From Pseudarcicella hirudinis (GTDB lineage Bacteria; Bacteroidota; Bacteroidia; Cytophagales; Spirosomataceae), in NCBI RefSeq assembly GCF_900115665.1, contig NZ_FOXH01000020.1, positions 41,519-105,518 on the forward strand: a stretch of DNA of 64,000 nucleotides. The letters are read 5' to 3'. The translations under genes and the position numbers were made by a program. Under the pieces are notes generated by a model that had not been told where the DNA came from, made no database searches, and saw only the letters and a list, made by a program, of their open reading frames with translations. This document shows positions 47,001-58,300 of this stretch, in pieces. Numbering within the stretch: position 1 is the first letter of the stretch; each line of letters starts with the position of its first letter.

Positions 47001-49325
47001 TTATCCAACGGAACATATGTAGTTACTGTCGCTGATGAACTTTGTGCCTATAACCAAAGTGTCGATTTATTAATACCCGCAAGTCTTAAGGCAGCCTACA
47101 GTTTAGGCTTTGTAAGTTGTCAGATACCAAATGCAAGCCTTGACGTATATACAATATCGGGAGGGAATGGCAACTATGAATTATCCTTGGATGGTGGAGT
47201 ATTTTCTGGAAATAGAATCTACACTAATTTAGTGCCTAAAGTTTACAATTTACAAATCAAAGATAACCCGGTGAGTTGTAAAACGAATATAGCAATAGAA
47301 ATCAAGCCACAAAATGCATCAGACATCAGTCTTCAAAGCAAGCAGGATATAGCCTGTTTTAATGGCAGCGACGGGAAGATAGTGGTAATAGGCAATAATA
47401 ACATGGGCCCATTTCAGTATAGAATAAATAATGAAGGTTTTAGTGCCAGCAATACCTTTGGTAATTTACGGGTTGGGCTGCATAGATTATATGCACAAAA
47501 CAGTGTAGGTTGTATAGACAGTATCCAGGTAATTCTTACCCAGCCGACCCAGCTGAATCTGAGTTTGAGTAAACAAGATAATAATTGTTTTGGGGATCAG
47601 ACAGGCAGTATCAATGCGAGTTCCAGCGGAGGAACAAGTCCCTATAAATATGCGTTAAATCCTCCGGATTACCAGACGGAAAACTTGTTTGGTAATTTAT
47701 CTGCGGGTACTTACACAGTAACAGCCAAAGATGAGCATGGTTGTTTGCAAAGCCATAATGTCACCTTGACCCAGCCAAGTAAAATTCTAACTACACCGAT
47801 ATACAAGGATACAATAACCTGCCACGGTGTTGCGGATGGAGCGATCCAACTACTGACAAGTGGCGGTGTACCAGGTTATCTGTATTCAAAAGACAGTATT
47901 AATTATTTAAGTGATAATACCTTTAGCGCTTTAAATGCAGGAAATTATAATTTTTGGATAAAAGACAGCCATCAATGTCTGATGACATCAAGTTTAAAGA
48001 TTACCGAACCTGATAGTTTGAAGCTGAGTTTAGTGAAAGCAATAAACCCGCTTTGTGCAGGTACAGAGGATGGAATAATAGAGCTAAAGGCTGTTGGTGG
48101 TAATGGAGGCAATGTATATTGGAGGGACAATGCTTTCCGGCAACAAAGCGTTCAATTTACCGGCTTAAGTCAGGGAGAATATAGTTTTAAAGTAGAAGAC
48201 AGAAAAGCCTGTAATGATAATATCAGAAGTGTAAAACTAAGCTGGCCAATAGGAATGAGTGCACAACTATCGACGAGCCAACCGATATGTTATGGAGATT
48301 CCACAGGAGCGATCAAAGTTATTCCATCAGGCGGAACGGGAAGTTATAATACTTATATATTAAGAAGTTCGGCAGATACACTGAAAGCTCAAAAAGATTA
48401 TATCAATTACAATTTTAAAAACATAAAAGCCGGTTCATATAACTTGTGGGTAAGTGATGCCAATGGTTGTTCATTAAGTTTGAAAGCAAATATTGCCGAG
48501 CCGGATTCTTTAGAACATTTCATCTTTGGGAGTATCACAGGTAAAGATTCCGTATGTGTCGGTCAGCAAGTTGTCTTAGATGTAAAAAATGCCGGCAAAA
48601 CCATCAATTGGTTCTTTGATGGACAGGAAGGGTCGGCCGAAATAGCTAACAGAAACAAATCACAATATCAGGTGGTAATACCTGGCGTTTACAGTGTAAG
48701 GATAAGTAACAAAACCGGTTGTAGTGTTAGTGATACTTTCGAATTAAAGAACAGCAAGTATGCCCTAAAGGCAGATTTCCTGATTCCGACACAGGCTTTT
48801 GTCGGTGATACAGTAGTAGCATTGGATATTACAAAGCCGGTACCAAATAGTATATATTGGCTTTTACCACAAAATGCTCAAAAAGTATATTCAAATACAA
48901 ATACGGTTGCCTTTGTTCCATATTCTTCAGGTGAAATGAATATCAGTTTATTTGCCATTTCAGGAGATTGTCAAAATGTTGCAAGAAGAAATATTAAGAT
49001 TTTTGAAAGAAGTGATATTGACAGTACAGGAGCTGGTTATCAATATCAGAATAAGCCTATAGAAAGCGTCTTTGTCTATCCTAATCCGAGTAATGGATAT
49101 TTCAGTTTAAAGGTTTTATTAAGGAGACCAGCGGCAATGAAGATGAGACTTGTAAAATCTAATACAGGAGAAACCGTCCTTAGTAAGACATTAGAGCCGA
49201 CTACAAATCAAAATGATGTGATCCATGAATATGACTTTAATCTTGTTTTAGCTACAGGGATATATTCATTAATACTAGAAACGAGTAAGCAACAAATAAG
49301 CACCCGGGTTGTAATTATCAATTGA
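44058..49325 (+). CDS. SprB-repeat surface protein with T9SS type A sorting tail
   Basis: A 1755-residue secreted adhesin-like protein. After a signal peptide (ending about LSQ) and an N-terminal region of about 340 residues, residues about 375-1485 hold roughly 14 SprB-type repeats of about 79 residues, each with a C-x-G-x-x-x-G core (CFGGNNGQI, CYGGNNGTV, CFGDQTGSI, CHGVADGAI) and an AGNYT turn. An Ig-like segment follows, and the last 80 residues (VYPNPSNGYFSLKV ... STRVVIIN) are a Por-secretion-system type A sorting domain, so T9SS carries it to the cell surface. SprB itself is the mobile gliding adhesin of Flavobacterium; gliding in this organism is unproven. Confidence 0.88.
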   Translation: MKDLLVHNLQKIKFLLLLISFGLLTNQALSQNLYLDEMKFTDRILSLRNMSCAGNDNTKFHFYLNGSLFTDYTVRFFYAPTPPEVGGVYHINVEFGILKPGDVMQVKDDCGHQSNIVTVKDDYVYVEVPNGASYHGNGIGPNDSSSPYARSVNPVQSGKCELVKVNSHALFQYAISFNTGAYQTGAFKINGLPLKSSDVSAHYYGSTNGSYSINADGSINVDNDTYLGSNTYYSGQSPLTIEYTHNGQDNNGDFSIGIGGMQIRFIKNGSFSVWKRNYLGEVDKQDFAGAYSNASYKITYDGEYYRLSLNGTVISELRRFVVYSATGGNISPGGSQNYGTQAIYTPNGSGIQTISALIDGAVYAAQRFNVAEDITINPTIINSACSGGNTGRIIVNTNGGQSPMQYALNNGASTNINTFNNLTAGNYTIRVQDASGCSATRDVSVSENAALSFSVSSQSNNQCSNTNNGSVSFQAGGGTAPFSYSVDGADYQTDNTFNNLSAGNYTFWLKDANNCLKSLTVTIGNDSYLQASTGLTQNVSCFGGNNGQINVSTTGSIPSGVIQYSKDGVNYQSSSIFTNLTAGTYAISIKDNICQTSFTTSISQPSALDLSTIINSQVLCYNGNTGQISASGTGGAGGYQYSIDGNNYQTNGVFSGLKQGNYKIWVKDVNGCIKESGILSITQPTELKLTLSNKTDVKCYGGNNGTVMVAGSGGIQAYTYAVDGGTEQTSGSFNDLKAGNHTFSIKDQNGCTKSLTIEVIQPKAALSLQISAQQNLVCNQDNTGKVTLHASGGTFPYEYSKDNSNFQNLDVFQSLRAEDYTFIAKDANGCNTSVSTTITQPTPLVVSLINKTDVNCEYQQKGQFTVIASGSNGNYSYSLNGMDFKNNPVAPQNNISGAFTNLLSGNYTITATDGSGCSTDFPVTVSPKFSQIRFDVSKSLPGSCSSTDGTININNVRGGSGNYSYGISSQTSFSTNPDFSNLSNGTYVVTVADELCAYNQSVDLLIPASLKAAYSLGFVSCQIPNASLDVYTISGGNGNYELSLDGGVFSGNRIYTNLVPKVYNLQIKDNPVSCKTNIAIEIKPQNASDISLQSKQDIACFNGSDGKIVVIGNNNMGPFQYRINNEGFSASNTFGNLRVGLHRLYAQNSVGCIDSIQVILTQPTQLNLSLSKQDNNCFGDQTGSINASSSGGTSPYKYALNPPDYQTENLFGNLSAGTYTVTAKDEHGCLQSHNVTLTQPSKILTTPIYKDTITCHGVADGAIQLLTSGGVPGYLYSKDSINYLSDNTFSALNAGNYNFWIKDSHQCLMTSSLKITEPDSLKLSLVKAINPLCAGTEDGIIELKAVGGNGGNVYWRDNAFRQQSVQFTGLSQGEYSFKVEDRKACNDNIRSVKLSWPIGMSAQLSTSQPICYGDSTGAIKVIPSGGTGSYNTYILRSSADTLKAQKDYINYNFKNIKAGSYNLWVSDANGCSLSLKANIAEPDSLEHFIFGSITGKDSVCVGQQVVLDVKNAGKTINWFFDGQEGSAEIANRNKSQYQVVIPGVYSVRISNKTGCSVSDTFELKNSKYALKADFLIPTQAFVGDTVVALDITKPVPNSIYWLLPQNAQKVYSNTNTVAFVPYSSGEMNISLFAISGDCQNVARRNIKIFERSDIDSTGAGYQYQNKPIESVFVYPNPSNGYFSLKVLLRRPAAMKMRLVKSNTGETVLSKTLEPTTNQNDVIHEYDFNLVLATGIYSLILETSKQQISTRVVIIN

Positions 49326-49341
49326 TATTAATTTTAAAAAG

Positions 49342-52300
49342 ATGAATAAGATTTACAGATATTTATGTTTACTGGTTTTCATAATTACTCAGGCATCCGG
49401 TTTTGAAAGTTTTGCCGGAAAAGCCATAAATGAAAAGGATGAATCCATCGTTACCTTTTCTAACGAAGACTGTAAAAAAACAGGAATAAAGGGGTTAAAA
49501 TTGCATTCGGGGGAGACAATGCTGCCAATGTATGATGGTAAGCATTATTTTATAGATGTTGATGGTATGCAAAATACTGCAACAGGAGAGAGCCCTGATA
49601 AACTTGCCATTCAAACTGTCGTTGAAAATGCCCAAAATGCAGGTAAAGTAGTTGAGATAAATAGCATTGAGTCTCTGATTACCGGAGCTGCCCGTATTGA
49701 TTTTAGGTCATTACCATTGGTATTACATGTTAATGGTGCGAGTTTGGACTTCAATGTAGTATTATTATCGTTGACATTTAAAACAAATGCTGCGTTTGCG
49801 GACATAGGTGTAGTTTCTACATCCAGCATTAAAAATGGCAATGGGGACAAGGAAATTTTTTATTTGGGAGCTAGAAATATTGAAATTACGAATGGTGGCG
49901 GAATAAAAGGGCAATTTAGTTTAATATCTCCCAAGACCTTGGAACTGTTTGATTTACGGGGTTACGGACAATTGAACTTAGGGGTTGGAACAGGCTTTTG
50001 CTTGGGTTGTGAGAATGGAACAAAAAGTTTCATTTTTAACTTGAATGGTACTTTTGACTTTGATCCTTCTGTAGCTATTGCTGAAAAAGAGGATGGAACT
50101 CCTTTTAATGGGGATAATTCTGTGCCACAACTAGCTTTTGGCCTATCATTTGAGAAGTGGGATGATTTGGTAGTAGGTCTAAAACTACCAACCAGATATG
50201 GTATTCAATTTAAGGCCTTTAGTGAAGTGGGATTTTGGGATGCCACCGGTGAGGTAGGAACAATTCCTAATAGTGGATTTTGTACTTCAATAGCTAACAT
50301 AAATTCTAATATTATACTCGACCTGTCAGACTCAAAGAACCCTATTGTCACTAATCCCGATTTTACATTACCTGCAGACTTCAAAGGTTTATTAATAAAC
50401 AATATGCAATTGAGGTTACCTAAAGGTGTCCGGGAAAGCGGGCAAGCGAATGCTACGTCTTTAAGGGTAAGTTTAGACCATTTTTTTATTGATAAAGATG
50501 GTGTAGATGCAATAGTGGCATTGAATAACCCCAACGGATTATTTGGGAAAAAATATAAACTTGGAGATGGTTTTGATATTACATTAACAGACCTTGGTTT
50601 TGGTGTAAGTAAACACCAGCTGAGCAATTTTTTGATGAAGGGCAATTTACGCCTGCCAACATTTAAAGAAAATGATTATGCGTTACGATTTGGTATACAA
50701 TTTAATAATCCCCCTGGCACGACAAAGACATTTAAAAGTTTATCCTTTACCGCTGGCGTGGTATCTAGTCAGGATAAATTTGATTTCAGGCTTTTTAGTA
50801 CAGCAACCGTTAATGCCGATTTAAAAGTATGTGGTATTTCAGCAAACGCTTTAATTGTCAATGGTGATTTTGAAGGCTTAGCTGTAGAAGTTGACAGAGG
50901 CGATTTTTCATTTAAAGCAAATAATTTTGATGTTTTAGGAGCACATTTTCAAAAGTTAGTAATAACCAATAAGAAACCGTTTGTTAAAGAGGCGGTTATT
51001 TTTCCGTCCCATTATTCTTATACCTGTGCCCAAAATGAAAGTTTGACAAATACCAACTCTGATTCAGGGGCTTCGGGTTTAAGTATCGGGGGCTTTGGTT
51101 TAAGCTTTTCGAATCTTACCTTAAAAGGAGACGCCAACACAGATAAAGTTACGGCAAGTGCTGCTACAACAGTTGAGTTAGGCCAGAAAGGGGATGCCGA
51201 TGCTACAGGACTTTCAGGAAGAGGAATATTGTCTTTTGTGGCAGACAGAACATACAATGCTTCAAATGACCAATACTCATTTGAACTGAAAGACTTTAAA
51301 ATAAGCCAGATCGAGGTTAATGCAAATTTTGGAGCATTTGGGTTTAGTGGTAGAATTGATTGGTTTAAGAATGAGGAAAGATTCGGAATTACAAATGCTA
51401 CCGGCTTCGTAGGAGGGGCGGAATTCTGGGTTAATATGTTTAAAGATACAAGTAAACCCACTGAAACTAAAGAGGCGTCATCATCCGGTGGGACAACTGG
51501 TGCCGGTGCATCCTTGATATTTTTAACAGTAAACCAAGATAAACCGGATGCTTACAAAGCCTGGGCAGTAGATGTGTCATTAAATTTTCCTTCGGCAATA
51601 CCGGTAGGTCCGGTATCTATTAAAGGTATTTTTGGCGGCGCTTATCGAAATATGACCTATTATGATGATAAGACTTCGGGGACAAAGACAGGGTTCAAAT
51701 ATAGGGTAGTAAAAGGGAAATGGGGATTCAATATAGGTTTAGACATGGTAGTAACGGGTACCGATGCTGCTGGTAGTACTGCAGCAAAACCCGGAGGAAT
51801 TACAATAAATGCGATGCTTGCAGCCGAAGGGACTGATGGGCATGGGTTAGATTGGATAAAGGGAATGGCTTATGCTAAATTTAATTTAGATATGACAGAC
51901 CTCATTCCGCCTATTGCTGTAAAAATGACAGATAATCTTTCAAACATTGCCAATCAAGTAGCAAAAATTTCACAAAAGATACCGATAGATGTTAATAATC
52001 CTAATAGTGGTTCACAAACAGAGCCAGTTAAAGACATCGCCTCAAATGCCATTACGATGCTCAATAAAGCTCCTGTAAATGATGGCAAAGGGAATAGGGT
52101 AGGAGCGGGAGTAGTTGTTACAGTAAACTTTGGCAATGCTGATGAACCGGGTTATTTTCAGATGATTCTAAAACCTGATATCAATGTTCATATAAATACC
52201 AAGGTTTTTAATAACTCAATTCAGACAACCGGATATGGTATTTTATATCTTGGGAAAGATGAAAAAGGAGGGGATAGGCAGTATTTGCATTTAGGAAAAT

Positions 52301-55300
52301 CCGACCGATATAATCGGTTAGGTCTGCAATTAGATGTTTCTGCCGGAGGCGGTGGTTTGACCTTAGATGCGAGTGTCTTTGTAAATGCCTATTTTATGAT
52401 AGGCAATTATGGGATTGCTAATGAACTCCCGGATCCATTGGTTCCTGACAAAATAGCACAGGCATTTGGTATGAGGATGAGTGATATTAAGATCAATAAA
52501 AGCACAGACCCTGATGATTATAGTGCTGTCAGGGATGGAACAGGAGTGGCCTTTGGAGCAGCTATTGGTGTACATGTTGACTTTACAGCGGCATATGTCT
52601 TCTCTGTAAATGTTGATGCAGGTGTTGGTGTTGATGCATTGATCGTAAACAGGGGTATGTGTGATAATAGCAAACCTGGTTGGGAATCCGGAGGCAGTGA
52701 TAAAAGCTGGAGAGCTGCCGCACAAGTATATGGATATGCAGATTTAGGAGTGAATGTTTTGGGGCTTGAATTAGCCAGTGCAGGAGTGGCCTTCTTACTT
52801 AGGGCTAATGTTCCCAAGCCATTTTATGCAGAAGGGCAATTTTATGTATATGCCAAAATATGGTTTGCAAGTGTAAACCTGCAAATCACAGGCAAATTTG
52901 GAGAGGGATGTCTTGATCCGGAAACTGTGACTAAAACAGAGAAGGTAAAAATGATAAAAGACTTAAGTCCAAATGGTATAAATAAAATGGCACCGACAGG
53001 TAGTCTTTTACTTACTTGCGAATATCCGTGGGATCAGACAACTGCAACATATAAAAACTGGAATGGTATGAATTCTACAGATTTTAGGCAGGAAATCAGG
53101 ATTAAGATAACAGACTCTGAGGGAAATGTTGAAAATATTGTCAGGAATAATATTGACCCGAAAAACTTTTCTAATCACATCATTAATTTAAAAAAAGACT
53201 CTGATTCTAAATATACACGCCCGGTTAACACTATTATCCCTGTTTTAAAAAAGAATGAGCATTATAAAGTTGAAATCTATACCAGAATTTATGATGCTCA
53301 GTACCAAACTGTTAAGTCTCATGACGAAAGTGCCAATACCGACTTGATATTGGAAGATACTCATGAATATGATATAAATACCACTGATAACAATACTGAT
53401 ATTCAGGAACAGGATATAATAATCTACCCTGGTAAAAATCAGTATAATGTATATGCCTCTGATTTTAATGGCAAAGGGTATTTGAAATTAATGGCTGAAG
53501 TAGCAGCCGGTATTAATCAGTCCGATGCTATGGCAGGATATTATCTTCAATTTTATAAAGATGGTATAGCCTATGAAAGCCCTATTAAATTAACTACCTG
53601 GGATGAAGATATCGCTTTACCATCTTTGTTAAAGAATACAATTTATGAAATAAGGATTATACAAAAAGGTACTGCCAGTGGCACAGAATATACCTGCTAC
53701 AAAGACCACTTTTTCAGAACGGCAAATTTTGACAATTTCAAAGGAAAAATAGCAGAGATTAATAATGCTCATAATGCCTCTTATCAGACTTCACCGGATA
53801 TGAAATTTGATATTTCTTATACTGGGTCAAAGGATATTGACTTTAGTAAAGAAGAGATAGAAGAACTTGTCAAACTAAAAATAGCACCTGATAACTGGTT
53901 TGATATATTGGATGATATGTTAAATACATTGGGTTTAAGAGGAAATACGAGTCGCCTTCGTGATATGACTTCAATTTTACAGAACAAAACGCTGGAATTA
54001 AAAAATGGAGTAACGGGAAATACACCGAATAATGCGTATCAAAACCTAAATCCGATATTTACGTATGCGCCGTTTGATTTGGACTTTTTTATGAACTTGC
54101 TCGACTCATATAATCGTTGCGTAGCTGCCAGCCAGAGTTGCCAGCAGGTTTTTCGAGATAAATATGGGGCGTATGGAGTAAGTGGAGCAAATGGGGTATT
54201 ACCTAATTTTGTAAGCGGGGATTATTGTATTCAGATTACGTATGAGCTAAACAAATTTAGTTACTTTAAAGACAGAGCTGTAGTAGGTTCATTGCCTGTC
54301 AGGTTTGCCAAAATAGATGCGGCCCTATGCTTTAATAACACAGCTGACAGAAGAATTGATATTGGCGCTTTTCAGCAGGAAATAAAGGTTAGCTGTCAAA
54401 GGCAAAAATATGATAGCCAGGGATTATTACTCAATTTTAAACTGACAAAAGAAGGGATAGAAGTACCATTTCCGGTTGGGCTTGATATTAAGAATTCTAA
54501 TTATTCTGTATTTAAGAACAATACGAATACGGAATCTTATAAGGTTCTTGCTCCTAAAAGTTTAGCTACGTTTATTTCAACAAAAGTAATGAGTAGCGGT
54601 TCTTGCCCAACGAGCGTTAATGACTTCTCTACAGATTTTCCGAATAAATATCAATTTGTTTTAGCGCCTGAAATTGCCAGGGAACACCTGCAAACTTGTT
54701 TTGCCTACAAAGATGTTACCCGTGAACATATTGCTGAATTATTGGAGCAAACATGTAGAGAAACATATAAAAACCGTGATGACATAGAAGCCTGTATCAG
54801 TAATGGAGGCAGTAGCACTCTAAATATTAGTTCAAATAAGAAGTTCATTCAGGTGAAAAATTATGAAGATAACAGTTATAATAACACACAAAATCTGGAT
54901 GCTTTAACAAATATTGTATTCTCAAACTCGAATCAAATCTGGGGACAAATAAAAAAAGATGATAATTCATTAATTATAGCCATGAATGATTCGGATATAG
55001 CTTCTGGGATGAAGGTATTATCTGAAAATCAAACCTGTGGGGCAAATCTTCAGAGTGTCATCACAACTCCAACAACTTCATACAGAGTAATAGGTTATGA
55101 TGCTGACAGAACAAAAGCATGCAGTGCAGCAAATGCTTCCTGGATCTATTCGACCACTGCGGAATCACAGTTACAAAAAGGAGTTTCTCAATTCTATTCA
55201 AATGTAAGCAGTACCCCATTTACGTTGCTTAGTTCAGGGTATTATGTGATTTCAAACGGCAATAATCAAAAGAAATACATTTATATCAATAATGGTATTT

Positions 55301-58300
55301 ATCAGGAAACAAATTTTTGTGCCAGTAACCCGATTATGGAAGCACGATGCGGACCTGTTATGCGTACGGATTATAATCAACCGGTAAAAACGGCATTAAG
55401 TATATGTTTTTATACTGATCAAACAAAAACCCAGACATATATACCATCTGAGATACCTAATGATGGTTTAAAATTTCAATTAAGTAATGGTAGTATTTTA
55501 CATTTTGATAAATCGGAAATAAACAATGGATGCGTTTCTAAAGAAATGGATTGCACAGGAATCTCTGTTATATCAAGTAATATTGGCCTCACAATTTTAA
55601 CACCGCCTGGTACAAACTGTGCATCAAAACCAGATGCCCCTACATTAACGGCGTCGGCTATATTAGTAAATTTTGGAGAATCGGTTACATTAACCGCATC
55701 CGGGTGTAGCGGAGGACAAATTGTCTGGTCAAATGCAAAATCTACCGCTACAATTACGGAAATTATCAATGAAGACAAGTATTTTTCAGTCCAGTGTCTA
55801 AATAACAATTGTTTAAGCAATGCGACAAGCCAGGCCATAAAAGTAAAAGCCTTAACTGTTAAAACCAGTAATGGCAATAACTATGTTTGTGCGGGATCGT
55901 TAGCAAAATTAATTGGAGATGGGTGTTTGGGGACTATTAACTGGACAAGCAACGACAATAATCTGACTATACCTAATGCAACTTCGGCAGCTATAGAGGT
56001 TAATATTAATAAAAACACGTTGTTTAAATTTACCTGTACAACAAATGTAGCAGGGATAGTCAAAAGTTTAACCGAGACAAAGCAAATTAACTACTATGAA
56101 GTAGCTACAAAGCCCGTTATTGCAAGCAATGTGCCTGGTAATCAAAATGGGAATATTTGTCTAGGCGAAACAATCATTTTTAACACTACTACAGCCTGTC
56201 AGGCAGACAAGACACTTAACTGGTCAACCGGTTCAACAGATGCTGGTATTACGGTTTCTCCAACGGTGAATACTACTTATTTTGCTACGTGTAATGATAG
56301 TTATTGTTCAAGTGCTAAGTCTAACGAAGTTGCCATTACGATAAATAAGCTGCAAAAAGCAAACGTGGTTAGTAATTTATTAAACAATGCCGTTTGTGTC
56401 AATAAGCCATTTACCTTAACTGGTAACAATTGTGAGGCGGGCGATATAGTTTATTGGTATAAAGAAGGTGTTGCCACTGCTTTTGGAACAGGAAATAGTA
56501 TTACTCTTACTGCTTTAAATACACAAAAATACCTTGCAAAATGTCGTAGAAGCATCAGTACAGATAATACCAAATGGTGTGAGGGAACTATTTCTGATGC
56601 CATTGAGGTCAAAGCCCTTTCAGATGCTGAAATGATAATGACGCTTGTTGCTAATAAACAGCAGATTTGTACTTATGAAAAAAGCCAGCTAACAGCTACC
56701 GGGTGTGACTTTGGTATAGCTGAATGGAAATTGCCTGATGGGATATGGTCGGCACTTTCGGGTAATGCGAAGAATTATGCCGCAGCAACTGCCGGAACTT
56801 ACAAGGTAAGATGTAACCTGAATGGCTGTTTAGGAGCAGAAGCCTTGGTCAATATTGTGGTCAATCCTGAACCACCATCTCCTGTATTAAGTACCAATAA
56901 AACAAATAACACCATTTGTGCTGGAGAGCGTATCCAACTAAGCGGTTCCTGTTCATTCGGAGATATTGTTTGGCAAAATTTACCGGAAAACCCAATTGGT
57001 TTGGCACATACGGACAAATTTCTGGCTGTTTGCAAAACTGGCTTTGATTGTATGTCACAGATTCCGGCAAGTATTATAGTCAATGTGAATCCTATTCCGC
57101 AAAAACTATTGGTAAACTCATCGTCTGGTAACCCCATTTGCGAGTATAACCAAACCAATATTACGGCTATTGGTTGCAATGGTACGGTTTATTGGACGGA
57201 CAATTCAAGAGAAAATCCAATTGCCAATTTTCAAAGGCAACAGGGAGACTATAATTTTGCCGCCAAATGTGAGGAAAGAGGTTGTATTGGACCGCAAAGT
57301 GACAATTTTAGACTTATTGTTTACAACCGTCCTGCCAAGCCGGTTATAGGTATTTCGAACAATAATATTTGTTCTGGGGCAGGTTCCATGACGATGACTG
57401 TAAACGGCTGCATCGGGGCAAATATTAAATGGAGTGACGGAGACACTTCTCCGATAAAAACCTTCAGTAATGCTGGAGGATATGACTATAAAGTACAATG
57501 TATTCAAAACAATTGTGAAAGCGAATGGTCAGACACTGCGCATGGAGAGATTCGTCAGACCCCGAATCAACCCGGCATTAGTTCGAGTAATGGTTGGGTA
57601 ATTTGTGAATATAATCCCACAAATATCAGTGCGGGATGTGAAAACAATACTTATCCGGTTTGGTCGAACAACAACCTGAATAATGTTCATAATTCAGAAG
57701 AATATCGGGTCTATTGCCAAAGTAATAATGGTTGCAGAAGCCATGATTCACAAACAGAAAATTTAGTCGTTTACAACCGTCCAGCCAAGCCAGTTATAGG
57801 TATTTCGAACAATAATATTTGTTCGGGTACAGGTTCCATGACGATGTCAGTAAATGGCTGCAACGGAGCAAATATTAAATGGAGTGACGGAGACACTTCC
57901 CCGATAAAAACCTTCAGTAATGCGGGAGGATATGACTATAGAGTACAATGCATTCAGAATAACTGTGAAAGCGAATGGTCGGACAATGCCCATGGCCAGA
58001 TCCGTCAGACTCCGAATCAACCAGGTATTTCGGGACCTTCGACATTGTGTGAAGGACAAAGTACTAATATCAATACAGGTTGTCAGACAGGGAGTGTGGT
58101 TTGGAAAAATGCTCCTCAAAATATTGGCTCTGTCGGCTCATATAATTACACTGCTGTATGTCAAAATAATGGATGTGAAAGCAGTACTTCCGGTTTTACC
58201 CAAACGGTGTATTCTTACCCCGGTTCTCCTTCTATTACCGAAGACCGTCAGTGTGGAAAGACCATCCTGAGCGTAAATAATTGTGGCGGCAGTGTAAGCT

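Noticed and set aside
51018-51461. 147-codon minus-strand frame inside the giant gene
   Set aside because: Biased composition mirrors the coding strand; no start context or family match.
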